64,000 nt of DNA, taken from assembly GCF_008370045.1 (NCBI RefSeq), contig NZ_VOBN01000012.1, forward strand, positions 120,439 through 184,438, read 5' to 3'. A program made the position numbers and the translations under genes. The notes under the pieces were generated by a model that searched no databases, had not been told where the DNA came from, and worked only from the letters and a program-made list of their open reading frames with translations. Shown in pieces: positions 1 through 7,310 of the stretch. This stretch comes from Pseudomonas sp. ANT_J12 (GTDB lineage: Bacteria > Pseudomonadota > Gammaproteobacteria > Pseudomonadales > Pseudomonadaceae). Numbering within the stretch: position 1 is the stretch's first letter; every line of letters starts with the position of its first letter.

Positions 1-1
1 C

Positions 2-541
2 GACTCCTTCGACATCAAATCCCTGATCCGCCCCGTGATCGACTTTCCCAAGCCGGGCGTGATCTTTCGCGACATCACCCCGCTGTTCCAATCGCCCACG
101 GCCCTGCGCCTGGTGATGGACACTTTCGCCCACCGTTACGTCGAGGCCGACTTCACCCATATCGGCGCGATGGATGCGCGTGGCTTCCTGATCGGCTCGG
201 TGCTGGCGTATCAGTTGAACAAGCCGCTGGTGCTGTTCCGCAAGCAAGGCAAATTGCCGGCGGACGTGCTGGCCGAGGGTTATGCGACCGAATACGGCGA
301 AGCCTTACTAGAAGTGCACGCCGACAGCCTGTGCGAGGGTGATTCGGTGGTGATGTTCGATGACCTGATTGCGACCGGCGGCACCTTGATCGCGGCGGCG
401 AACCTGATTCGGCGCATGGGTGCGCGGGTGCATGAAGCGGCGGCGATTATTGATTTGCCAGAGTTGGGTGGGTCGCAGCGCCTGGAAGACATGGGTATTC
501 CTACGTTTTGCCTGACGCAGTTTGCGTTGAGCGAACAGTAA
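2..541 (+). CDS. apt: Adenine phosphoribosyltransferase, 5' end outside window
   Basis: Converts adenine plus PRPP to AMP in cytosolic purine salvage. The frame is open from base 2; 179 codons are visible and the family is about 182 residues, so only about three N-terminal residues and the start codon are missing. The N-terminal FPKPGVIFRDITPLF segment and the PRPP-binding loop VVMFDDLIATGGT (coding bases about 345-385) are typical of Apt. It ends in TAA and runs towards the acyl-CoA dehydrogenase gene, with a long perfect palindrome between the two stops. Identification is secure. Confidence 0.96.
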   Translation, partial: DSFDIKSLIRPVIDFPKPGVIFRDITPLFQSPTALRLVMDTFAHRYVEADFTHIGAMDARGFLIGSVLAYQLNKPLVLFRKQGKLPADVLAEGYATEYGEALLEVHADSLCEGDSVVMFDDLIATGGTLIAAANLIRRMGARVHEAAAIIDLPELGGSQRLEDMGIPTFCLTQFALSEQ

Positions 542-553
542 GCGGCCACCGCT

Positions 554-586
554 CGATCGTTCCCACGCTCCGCGTGGGAACGATCG
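554..586. repeat. Perfect palindrome (GATCGTTCCCACGC family) between convergent genes
   Basis: Two 15-base arms, CGATCGTTCCCACGC and its complement, flank a 3-base loop. It sits between the stops of apt and the convergent acyl-CoA dehydrogenase gene, where a strong hairpin could end transcripts or block exonucleases from both sides. The same arm occurs at 26856-26958 and 31624-31729. It has no T-tract, so it is called a REP-type repeat rather than a classical terminator. Confidence 0.8.
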
Positions 587-596
587 GACGTTGACG

Positions 597-1745
597 TTAA
601 AGCCCCATCTGCTTACTGATGATCTCGTTCATCACTTCCCGCGTCCCACCGCCAATCGACAGAATCCGATTGTCGCGATACAGCCGTTCCACCAGACTGT
701 CCCGCATATACCCCAGCCCTCCCAGAATCTGCACGGCATCCGTGGTGATGCGATCCGCCATGTCGGTGGCGAAATTCTTGGCCATGGAAATTTCCTTGAT
801 CACGCTCTGCCCCGCCGCCATTTTCGCTGCCTGGCGGTAGGTGAATTCCCGTGACACTTCCAGGGCCGTGGCCATTTCGGCGAGGCGGTGCTTGAGCACC
901 TGGAACTTGCCGATCGGCTTACCAAAGGCCTCACGCTGACGCGCCCATTTCAAGCTCTCCTCCAGCGCCAGTTGCGCGGTCATGTTGGCCATCAGCGCCA
1001 GGGCCAGGCGTTCGCTCTGGAAATTACCCATGATGCAGGCGAAGCCCATGTTTTCGGCACCGATCAGGTTTCCTACAGGCACCTGGCAATTGTCGAAGAA
1101 CAATTCGGCCGTGTCCGACGCCCACCAACCCATTTTCTTCAACTGCCGACCGACGGTGAACCCGGGCGTGCCCTTCTCGATCAACAACAGGCTGATCCCG
1201 CCGAAACCCGGCGCGCCGGTGCGCACCGCCACCGTGTAGAAATCGGCACGCACACCGCTCGTGATAAAGGTCTTGCTGCCGCTGACCCGGTAGCAGTCGC
1301 CGTCTCGCACGGCACGGGTTTGCAGGTTGGCCACATCGGAGCCGCCACTGGGTTCGGTGATGGCCAAGGCGCTGATTTTCTTGCCGGACAACACTTGCGG
1401 CACCACTCGATCACGAACCTCGGGGCGGGCCCACTTGAGGATCGGCGGCAGACCGATGTCCAGCGAACCGAGGCCGGCGACCAAACCGCCGGAGCCGCAA
1501 CGCATCAGCTCTTCGCTGGCGGCGACCTTGGCGAACAGATCACCTTCATGGCTGCCACCCAGGGATTCGGGGTATCCGATGCCGAGAATCCCCGCGGCAC
1601 CGGCCTTGAGGTACAGCTCCCGGGGAAAGCTTTCGGCTTCCTCCCACTGATCGATGTCCGGCAGGATCTCGCGCTCGACGAAACGCCTGACGCTGTCGCG
1701 GACCAATTGGTGGCTGGGGTCGAAGTATTCCTGAAAGGCAGGCAT
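597..1745 (-). CDS. Acyl-CoA dehydrogenase
   Basis: FAD-dependent alpha,beta-dehydrogenation of an acyl-CoA thioester; substrate unknown. The 382-residue length, the flavin/substrate signature ALAITEPSGGSDVANLQT (residues 127-144), the QREAFGKPIGKFQ helix (270-282) and the C-terminal YRDNRILSIGGGTREVMNE are typical of the family. The C-terminal catalytic Glu of medium-chain enzymes is Gly here (GGGT). As in long-chain and isovaleryl-type enzymes, the base is then probably Glu262 or Glu263 in the middle helix, a position inferred by alignment from memory. It is a single gene, convergent with apt and transcribed away from recR. Confidence 0.9.
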   Translation of the reverse strand: MPAFQEYFDPSHQLVRDSVRRFVEREILPDIDQWEEAESFPRELYLKAGAAGILGIGYPESLGGSHEGDLFAKVAASEELMRCGSGGLVAGLGSLDIGLPPILKWARPEVRDRVVPQVLSGKKISALAITEPSGGSDVANLQTRAVRDGDCYRVSGSKTFITSGVRADFYTVAVRTGAPGFGGISLLLIEKGTPGFTVGRQLKKMGWWASDTAELFFDNCQVPVGNLIGAENMGFACIMGNFQSERLALALMANMTAQLALEESLKWARQREAFGKPIGKFQVLKHRLAEMATALEVSREFTYRQAAKMAAGQSVIKEISMAKNFATDMADRITTDAVQILGGLGYMRDSLVERLYRDNRILSIGGGTREVMNEIISKQMGL

Positions 1746-1840
1746 CGGCGAGCTCCGCTGAAGGGTTCAGCGAAGTTAACCGAGCGCTTGCTTGGTTTTC
1801 AACAGGATTGTGTGAATCAGAGGGACCGAGGTGCGTCCTT

Positions 1841-1908
1841 CGCGGGCAAGCCTTGCTCCTACAAAAGCAAAGACGCCGCGCTACCTGTAGGAGCGAGGCT
1901 TGCCCGCG
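1841..1908. repeat. REP pair, 'GCGGGCAAGCCTCGCTCCTAC' type (inverted)
   Basis: Inverted copies of the sequence CGCGGGCAAGCCTTGCTCC and its complement are separated by about 25 bases. It lies between recR and the start of the acyl-CoA dehydrogenase. This is the most frequent repeat family in the window, with further pairs near 24.6, 27.0, 28.1, 29.4, 40.7, 56.3, 59.8, 62.3 and 63.95 kb. Confidence 0.85.
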
Positions 1909-1926
1909 ATGAGGCCCGCCCAGGCA

Positions 1927-2529
1927 CTACAACGCGATCGGCTTGCGCCCAGCAAACGAATGCGCCAACGTCCCGCCATCCACCAATTCCAGCTCGCCAC
2001 CCAACGGCACCCCATGGGCGATGCGCGAGGCGATCAAGCCCTTGTTGCTGAGCAACTGGGCAATGTAATGCGCCGTGGCTTCGCCTTCTACCGTCGGGTT
2101 GGTAGCCAGGATGACTTCGGTAAAGGTGCCCGCCTCTTCAATCCGCGCCAGCAATTGCGGAATGCCGATGGCTTCCGGCCCGAGACCGTCGAGTGGCGAC
2201 AAATGGCCCTTGAGCACGAAGTAACGACCACGGAAACCGGTCTGCTCCACGGCGTAGACATCCATCGGCCCTTCCACCACGCACAGCAAGGTGTCGTCGC
2301 GGCGGTTGTCGGCGCATTGTGGGCACAGGTCGTCTTCGGTCAGCGTGCGGCACAAGCGGCAGTGACCGACCCCTTCCATGGCCTGGCTCAGGGCCAGCGC
2401 CAGGCGAGAGCCGCCGCTGCGATCACGCTCGAGCAGTTGCAACGCCATGCGCTGGGCGGTTTTCTGGCCCACGCCCGGCAACGTTCGCAGGGCATCGATC
2501 AGTTGGCGAATCAGAGGGCTGAAGCTCAT
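1927..2529 (-). CDS. recR: Recombination protein RecR
   Basis: Toroidal DNA-binding partner of RecO/RecF in gap repair; it helps load RecA onto SSB-coated DNA. The 200-residue protein shows the helix-hairpin-helix segment TLPGVGQKTAQRMA, a four-Cys zinc finger (CRLCRTLTEDDLCPQC, about 57-72) and a Toprim domain with VVEGPMDVYAVE. I chose the ATG at 2529 because RecR proteins begin MSFSPLI; an upstream in-frame start would add six residues. In many gammaproteobacteria recR follows ybaB directly; here an oxidoreductase gene lies between them. Confidence 0.96.
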   Translation of the reverse strand: MSFSPLIRQLIDALRTLPGVGQKTAQRMALQLLERDRSGGSRLALALSQAMEGVGHCRLCRTLTEDDLCPQCADNRRDDTLLCVVEGPMDVYAVEQTGFRGRYFVLKGHLSPLDGLGPEAIGIPQLLARIEEAGTFTEVILATNPTVEGEATAHYIAQLLSNKGLIASRIAHGVPLGGELELVDGGTLAHSFAGRKPIAL

Positions 2530-2595
2530 TGGGGAAAAGTCCGACAAAACAACGAGACGCGGTTTATACCCGCGCCTCTGGCCAGCGTCAAATAC

Positions 2596-3630
2596 TCAGT
2601 CCTGGGCGACCCGCACGACCAGTTTGCCGAAGTTGCGTCCCTCCAGCAGACCGATGAACGCCTCGGGCGCTTGCTCCAGGCCATCGACGATGTCCTCGCG
2701 GAACTTGACCTTGCCGTCGCGCACCCACGGCGCCATGGCACTGACGAATTCCGGCTGGCGATCACCGTAGTCATCAAAGACGATAAAGCCCTGGATACGC
2801 ACGCGCTTGGTCAGCAAGGTGCGCTGCAATTGCGGCAGGCGATCCGGCCCGCTCGGCGCTTCATGGGCGTTGTAACCGGCGATCAGACCACACAGCGGAA
2901 TCCGCGCCTTGGCGTTGAGCAGCGGCACGATCGCATCGAAGACTTTGCCGCCAACGTTCTCGTAATAGATATCGACGCCTTTGGGACATGCCAGCGCCAG
3001 CTCCTGGGCAAAGTCCGGGCTCTTGTGGTCGATGCAGGCGTCGAAGCCCAGTTCCTCGACCACGTAGCGGCACTTATCCGCACCGCCGGCCACACCGACC
3101 ACGCGCAGGCCTTTGATCTTCGCCACCTGGCCAACCACTGAACCCACCGCGCCGGACGCGGCGGCGACCACCAGGGTTTCGCCGGCCTTGGGCTGGCCGA
3201 TGTCCATCAGGCCCATATAGGCCGTCATGCCCGGCATGCCCAGCACACCCAGTGCCATCGACGGGCTCGGCAGCCCGGACGGGATCGGAATGATGTTGCG
3301 CCCATCACTGATGCTGTGGCTCTGCCAGCCGGTAGAGCCGACTACCAGGTCACCTTCCTGGAATTTGGGATTGAGCGAACGTTCGACACGGCTGACAGCG
3401 CCACCGGTCATCACTTCGTCGATTTCTACCGGCGCGGCGTAGGACGGCGCGTCACTCATGCGTCCGCGCATGTAGGGATCGAGGGATAGGTAAAGGGTCT
3501 TGAGCAACACCTGACCGTCGGCCAGGTCCGGCAGCGCGACGCGCTCCAGGCGAAAATTCTCCGGGGTCGGCGCGCCTACCGGGCGGGACACCAGGACGAT
3601 ACGTTGGTTGAGGGTCAATGCTTGTGGCAT
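2596..3630 (-). CDS. NADP-dependent oxidoreductase, MDR superfamily (CurA/leukotriene-B4-dehydrogenase-like)
   Basis: Probably reduces the C=C bond of alpha,beta-unsaturated carbonyl compounds with NADPH; substrate unknown. The 344-residue protein has the zinc-free MDR layout: N-terminal GroES-like fold, LYLSLDPYMRGRMSD, then a Rossmann fold with VVAAASGAVGSVVGQVAK (about 150-167) and YYENVGG (about 220). The ATG at 3630 is preceded by AAAGGAG at good spacing, so an upstream TTG-started extension running into a REP element is rejected. It lies between recR and ybaB in the same orientation. Confidence 0.88.
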   Translation of the reverse strand: MPQALTLNQRIVLVSRPVGAPTPENFRLERVALPDLADGQVLLKTLYLSLDPYMRGRMSDAPSYAAPVEIDEVMTGGAVSRVERSLNPKFQEGDLVVGSTGWQSHSISDGRNIIPIPSGLPSPSMALGVLGMPGMTAYMGLMDIGQPKAGETLVVAAASGAVGSVVGQVAKIKGLRVVGVAGGADKCRYVVEELGFDACIDHKSPDFAQELALACPKGVDIYYENVGGKVFDAIVPLLNAKARIPLCGLIAGYNAHEAPSGPDRLPQLQRTLLTKRVRIQGFIVFDDYGDRQPEFVSAMAPWVRDGKVKFREDIVDGLEQAPEAFIGLLEGRNFGKLVVRVAQD

Positions 3631-3711
3631 GTGAGCGTCTCCTTTGATCGATGAATTTTGCGGTATAGGGTGCAGACCGTTGTGAACAGGGTGCGTTCGA
3701 TGTTTTGCCTC

Positions 3712-3845
3712 TGTGGCGAGGGGGCTTGCCCCCGTTGGAGTGCGAAGCGCTCCCAAAAACTGCCAACGCGTTGTATCAGGTAAATCCTAGTTGTCAGTTA
3801 AGCGACTGCTTCGCAGTCCAACGGGGGCAAGCCCCCTCGCCACAA
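3712..3845. repeat. REP pair, 'TGTGGCGAGGGGGCTTGCCCCCG' type (inverted)
   Basis: Inverted copies of TGTGGCGAGGGGGCTTGC flank a core that itself contains an imperfect inverted repeat (GCGAAGCGCTCC near 3742 and GACTGCTTCGCAGTC near 3823). It lies just upstream of the oxidoreductase gene. The same family recurs at 12515-12616, 15058-15178 and 37459-37610. Confidence 0.85.
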
Positions 3846-3877
3846 AAGCGTGGGAACGATCTGTGTGCGCCGGAAAC

Positions 3878-3909
3878 AAAAATGCCAGGCGCAATGCCTG
3901 GCATTTTTT
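3878..3909. terminator. Intrinsic terminator, usable in both directions
   Basis: AAAAATGCCAGGC, four loop bases, then GCCTGGCATTTTT. The U-tract lies on both strands, so it can end the leftward ybaB transcript. It is 25 bases past the ybaB stop. Confidence 0.85.
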
Positions 3910-3934
3910 AGCTCATCCGAGGCGCGTTGGCGAA

Positions 3935-4273
3935 TCAGAATGGCAGTTTCATACCCGGTGGCAGTTGCATGCCAGCGGTCACGCCGGACATTTTGTCCTG
4001 GCTGTTGGCTTCGATCTTGCGCACGGCATCGTTGACGGCGGCGGCGAACACGGCCTCCAGCATCTCTTTGTCGTCTTCGCTCAGGCCTTCCACCAGGCTT
4101 GGGTCGATGGTCACGCGCTTGACGTCGTGACGACCGGTCATCACCACGGTGACCATATCGCCGCCGGCCTTACCGGTGACTTCGGCGTTGGCCAGTTCTT
4201 CCTGCATCTTGGCCATTTTTTCCTGCATCTGCTGTGCCTGCTTCATCAGGCCGGCCATGCCACCTTTCATCAT
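3935..4273 (-). CDS. ybaB: Nucleoid-associated protein, YbaB/EbfC family
   Basis: Small dimeric DNA-binding protein of the nucleoid, usually encoded next to dnaX and recR. The 112 residues start MMKGGMAGLMKQAQQMQEKM, continue with the amphipathic coiled helix, the TGKAGGDMVTVVMTGRHDVK core and a short proline-containing tail. Start ATG at 4273 with GAGGTGA seven bases upstream; an in-frame extension of 15 residues is unlikely. It lies 66 bases downstream of dnaX in the same direction, so co-transcription with dnaX is expected. Confidence 0.94.
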   Translation of the reverse strand: MMKGGMAGLMKQAQQMQEKMAKMQEELANAEVTGKAGGDMVTVVMTGRHDVKRVTIDPSLVEGLSEDDKEMLEAVFAAAVNDAVRKIEANSQDKMSGVTAGMQLPPGMKLPF

Positions 4274-4339
4274 GGTAATCACCTCAAAGTACTTGGATAA
4301 AAACAGCGCCCGGCCCATGCGGCCAAACGCCTTCAGTTA

Positions 4340-6412
4340 TTAGCCCTGACTGACCAGGGCTTCGACAGGTTCAATAGTATCGTTACGGATCACCGCACCG
4401 AACTGCTGCATCATTTGCTGGATGAACGGATCGCCGTGAATCGACTCCTCGGCCTCGCGCTGACGGTTCACCCGCCGGCGGGACGCGGCCTGGGCCGGGG
4501 TTTCCTGCTCGGGCTTGATCAGTTCCATGCTCAGGCTCAGCGTACGCCCGTGGAACTGGTTCAGCGCATCGTTGAGACGACGTTGCTGGGTCGCATTGAA
4601 CAAGGCGCTGTGGGCCGGGTCCAGGTGCAACAGCCAGTTGTCGCCATCAACGGCGATCAGCGTGCAGTTGGCGGCGATGCTGCCGGTCATGCCGGAGATC
4701 GGCAGTTTCGGGAACAGCTCCAGCCATTGCAGCGCCAGACCGGTGGCCGGTGCTGCGGCGGGCTCTGGCTCGGGTTCCGGCGCCGGCTCGGCGGTGTGCT
4801 CGCTGGCCAGTTCATCGAGATAGCTGTAAGCCGAATCGATGTCCGGCTCAATGTAATCCTCGTCCAGCGGCGGCTCGTCATCCTGATCGGCGCCCGGAGT
4901 AGCGGCATCGACCTCAGCCACGGACGGTTCCGGGATCGGCGCAGCGGCCCATTCCGGTGCGTCCGGCACCACGCTGTCCGGCGTGGGCATGGGCATCGGC
5001 GGCAATTCGGGTTGCTCGCTGGCGGTTTCCAGTACCGGCTCGATGTCGGGTTGCTGGACCACTTCGGGTTCGACCGGGTCGTTCCATGGCAGATCGACTA
5101 CGGGGGCGACCGCCTCAACCACAGGATCGGGCACGATAACTGGCGCAACCGGTTCAGGCGCCGGGACCGGTGCAACGACCGCTGCGACCGGCGCAGGCAC
5201 AACCAGGGCAACTGCCGCAGGGACTACCGGCGCAGCTTTAGGCGCGGCAGCCACTGAATTGGCGGAATCAACTGTGGCCTGGCTGATCCCCACTGGCTTT
5301 AGCGGTTGCCTCGGGGCGTCCGCCGTATCCGCCGGCCTGAACGCCAACATGCGCAGCAGGACCATTTCGAAGCCACCGCGCGGGTCGGGCGCCAGCGGCA
5401 AGTCGCGACGGCCGATCAGGCCCATCTGGTAGTAAAACTGTACGTCTTCGGCCGGCAACGCCTGGGCCAGCGCCAGCACCCGATCACGGTCGCCGTGGCC
5501 GTTGTCGACGCCTTCGGGCAAGGCCTGGGCGATGGCGACACGGTGCAGCACGTTGAGAATTTCCGAGAGCACGCCGTTCCAGTCCGGGCCTTGTTCGGCC
5601 AGGTGACGAACGGCTTCGAGCAACGCCTTGGCGTCGCCTTCGATCAACGAATGCAGGACATCGAATACCTGACCGTGATCCAGCGTGCCCAGCATCGCCC
5701 GCACGTCAGCGGCCATGACCTTGCCTTCACCGAAGGCGATGGCCTGGTCGGTCAGGCTCATGGCGTCACGCATCGATCCGTCGGCGGCGCGGCCCAGCAG
5801 CCACAGCGCGTCGTCTTCGAACGGCACCTGCTCGACGCCCAGCACGTGGGTCAAATGCTCGACCACCCGTTCCGGGGTCATGTTCTTCAGCGAAAATTGC
5901 AGGCACCGCGAAAGTATCGTTGCCGGAAGTTTCTGCGGATCGGTGGTCGCCAGGATGAACTTGACGTAGGGCGGCGGCTCTTCGAGGGTTTTCAACAGCG
6001 CATTGAAGGAATGGCTGGAGAGCATGTGCACTTCGTCGATCAGGTAGACCTTGAAGCGCCCACGGCTCGGGGCGTACTGCACGTTGTCGAGCAGCTCGCG
6101 AGTGTCCTCGACCTTGGTCCGGCTCGCGGCGTCGATCTCGATCAGGTCGACAAAGCGCCCTTCATCGATCTCGCGGCACACCGAGCACTCGCCACAGGGC
6201 GTTGAAGTGATACCTGTTTCACAGTTCAGGCATTTGGCAATGATTCGTGCGATGGTGGTCTTGCCGACACCGCGCGTCCCGGTAAACAGGTAGGCGTGGT
6301 GCAGTCGCTGGCTGTCCAAGGCATTGATCAGAGCCTTGAGCACATGGGTCTGGCCGACCATTTCGCGGAACGAGCGCGGACGCCATTTACGTGCAAGAAC
6401 CTGATAACTCAT
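4340..6412 (-). CDS. dnaX: DNA polymerase III tau (gamma/tau) subunit
   Basis: Clamp-loader ATPase that also tethers the polymerase cores and helicase at the fork. The 690-residue protein starts MSYQVLARKWRPRSF. It has the Walker A loop GTRGVGKTT, a zinc module (CLNCETGITSTPCGECSVC), the DEVHMLS Walker B and the SRC sensor (LSRCLQF) in the AAA+ part. A long Ala/Pro/Val/Glu-rich linker (about residues 370-560) precedes the polymerase-binding C-terminal domain. The ATG at 6412 is chosen by family N-terminus; a 64-residue upstream extension is rejected. I see no run of six or more A on the coding strand, so the E. coli-type slippery site for making gamma is absent. Confidence 0.96.
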   Translation of the reverse strand: MSYQVLARKWRPRSFREMVGQTHVLKALINALDSQRLHHAYLFTGTRGVGKTTIARIIAKCLNCETGITSTPCGECSVCREIDEGRFVDLIEIDAASRTKVEDTRELLDNVQYAPSRGRFKVYLIDEVHMLSSHSFNALLKTLEEPPPYVKFILATTDPQKLPATILSRCLQFSLKNMTPERVVEHLTHVLGVEQVPFEDDALWLLGRAADGSMRDAMSLTDQAIAFGEGKVMAADVRAMLGTLDHGQVFDVLHSLIEGDAKALLEAVRHLAEQGPDWNGVLSEILNVLHRVAIAQALPEGVDNGHGDRDRVLALAQALPAEDVQFYYQMGLIGRRDLPLAPDPRGGFEMVLLRMLAFRPADTADAPRQPLKPVGISQATVDSANSVAAAPKAAPVVPAAVALVVPAPVAAVVAPVPAPEPVAPVIVPDPVVEAVAPVVDLPWNDPVEPEVVQQPDIEPVLETASEQPELPPMPMPTPDSVVPDAPEWAAAPIPEPSVAEVDAATPGADQDDEPPLDEDYIEPDIDSAYSYLDELASEHTAEPAPEPEPEPAAAPATGLALQWLELFPKLPISGMTGSIAANCTLIAVDGDNWLLHLDPAHSALFNATQQRRLNDALNQFHGRTLSLSMELIKPEQETPAQAASRRRVNRQREAEESIHGDPFIQQMMQQFGAVIRNDTIEPVEALVSQG

Positions 6413-6557
6413 CGAAAACCATCGCCACTGGGAAGCAGAAGCGGCTAATGCTAGCGGAGCAGGCCCGAAATTGCATCCGGTGCGCTCGTCTAATCTGGCT
6501 AAGCTGCATTTTGGGGGGCTATTTATCGGTTCAGGATTGATCAGTACCGGAGCGTTT

Positions 6558-7307
6558 ATGCGGTTGGCCTTGGGGGCATTGTTGGTAATCAGCCTGAACG
6601 TCACGGCCGCTGACGCGCCTGTGCGCTACGTGATGGCCGACAGTTGGGCGATGTCGATGGTACAACTGGAGCGCGGCCGCCCGACCCAGGGCATCCTTTA
6701 TGACGTCATGCTCAGCCTCTCGACCCAGGTCGGTGTGCCGGCGGAGTTTCATGTGTTGCCGCGGGCTCGGGTGCAGAACGCCATGGAGCACGGCGAGGTC
6801 GATGTGCGCTGTTATGCCGCGCAAACGTGGCTGCCGAACCAGTCCGGGGACTATATCTGGAGCATTCCGCTGTTTCTGCAACGGGACCTGCTGGTCAGTC
6901 GCAATGGCTCGCCCACGTTGATCAACCCCGCGGATCTGCGGCACGAAACCATCGGCACCGTGCTGGGCTACATTTACCCGACGCTGCAACCGCTGTTCGA
7001 CTCCGGCCAGTTGCAACGCGAAGACGCGCGTAATCAGGAACAAGTGCTGGATAAACTCCTGGCCGGACGCTCGCGCTACGCCGTCAGCAACCAATGGACC
7101 CTGGACTGGTTCAACCAGCGCCTGATGCCCGGTCGGCAACTGCAAGCCGTGGCGGTGCTGCAGGAACAGAATGTCGGCTGCTATGTGCGTAACGACCCGA
7201 AAGTGCCGGTGCAGCGGATTTTGCGCACGCTGCTGCGAATGAAAATGTCCGGGGAGATCGATGACATTATCGGGCTCTACATCGGCAACGAGCCCGCAAC
7301 GCCTTGA
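6558..7307 (+). CDS. Periplasmic solute-binding-like protein (SBP family 3 fold)
   Basis: A 249-residue exported protein with a clear signal peptide (MRLALGALLVISLNVTAADA). The body resembles amino-acid-type periplasmic binding proteins: a two-lobe pattern, RHETIGTVLGYIYPTLQPL in the hinge region and a C-terminal MSGEIDDIIGLYIG helix. No permease or ATPase gene is nearby. Orphan proteins of this type in Pseudomonas often act as sensors or remain uncharacterised, so no ligand is assigned. Start ATG at 6558 has only a weak GGAG upstream, but the signal peptide fixes it. It diverges from dnaX. Confidence 0.75.
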   Translation: MRLALGALLVISLNVTAADAPVRYVMADSWAMSMVQLERGRPTQGILYDVMLSLSTQVGVPAEFHVLPRARVQNAMEHGEVDVRCYAAQTWLPNQSGDYIWSIPLFLQRDLLVSRNGSPTLINPADLRHETIGTVLGYIYPTLQPLFDSGQLQREDARNQEQVLDKLLAGRSRYAVSNQWTLDWFNQRLMPGRQLQAVAVLQEQNVGCYVRNDPKVPVQRILRTLLRMKMSGEIDDIIGLYIGNEPATP

Positions 7308-7310
7308 GCG

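Noticed and set aside
1900..3141. 413-codon open frame across recR and the oxidoreductase gene
   Set aside because: It crosses two real genes on the other strand and has no start signal or domain.
3631..3756. N-terminal extension of the oxidoreductase from a TTG at 3756
   Set aside because: It would be encoded by a REP element and untranslated leader; the ATG at 3630 has a strong ribosome-binding site.
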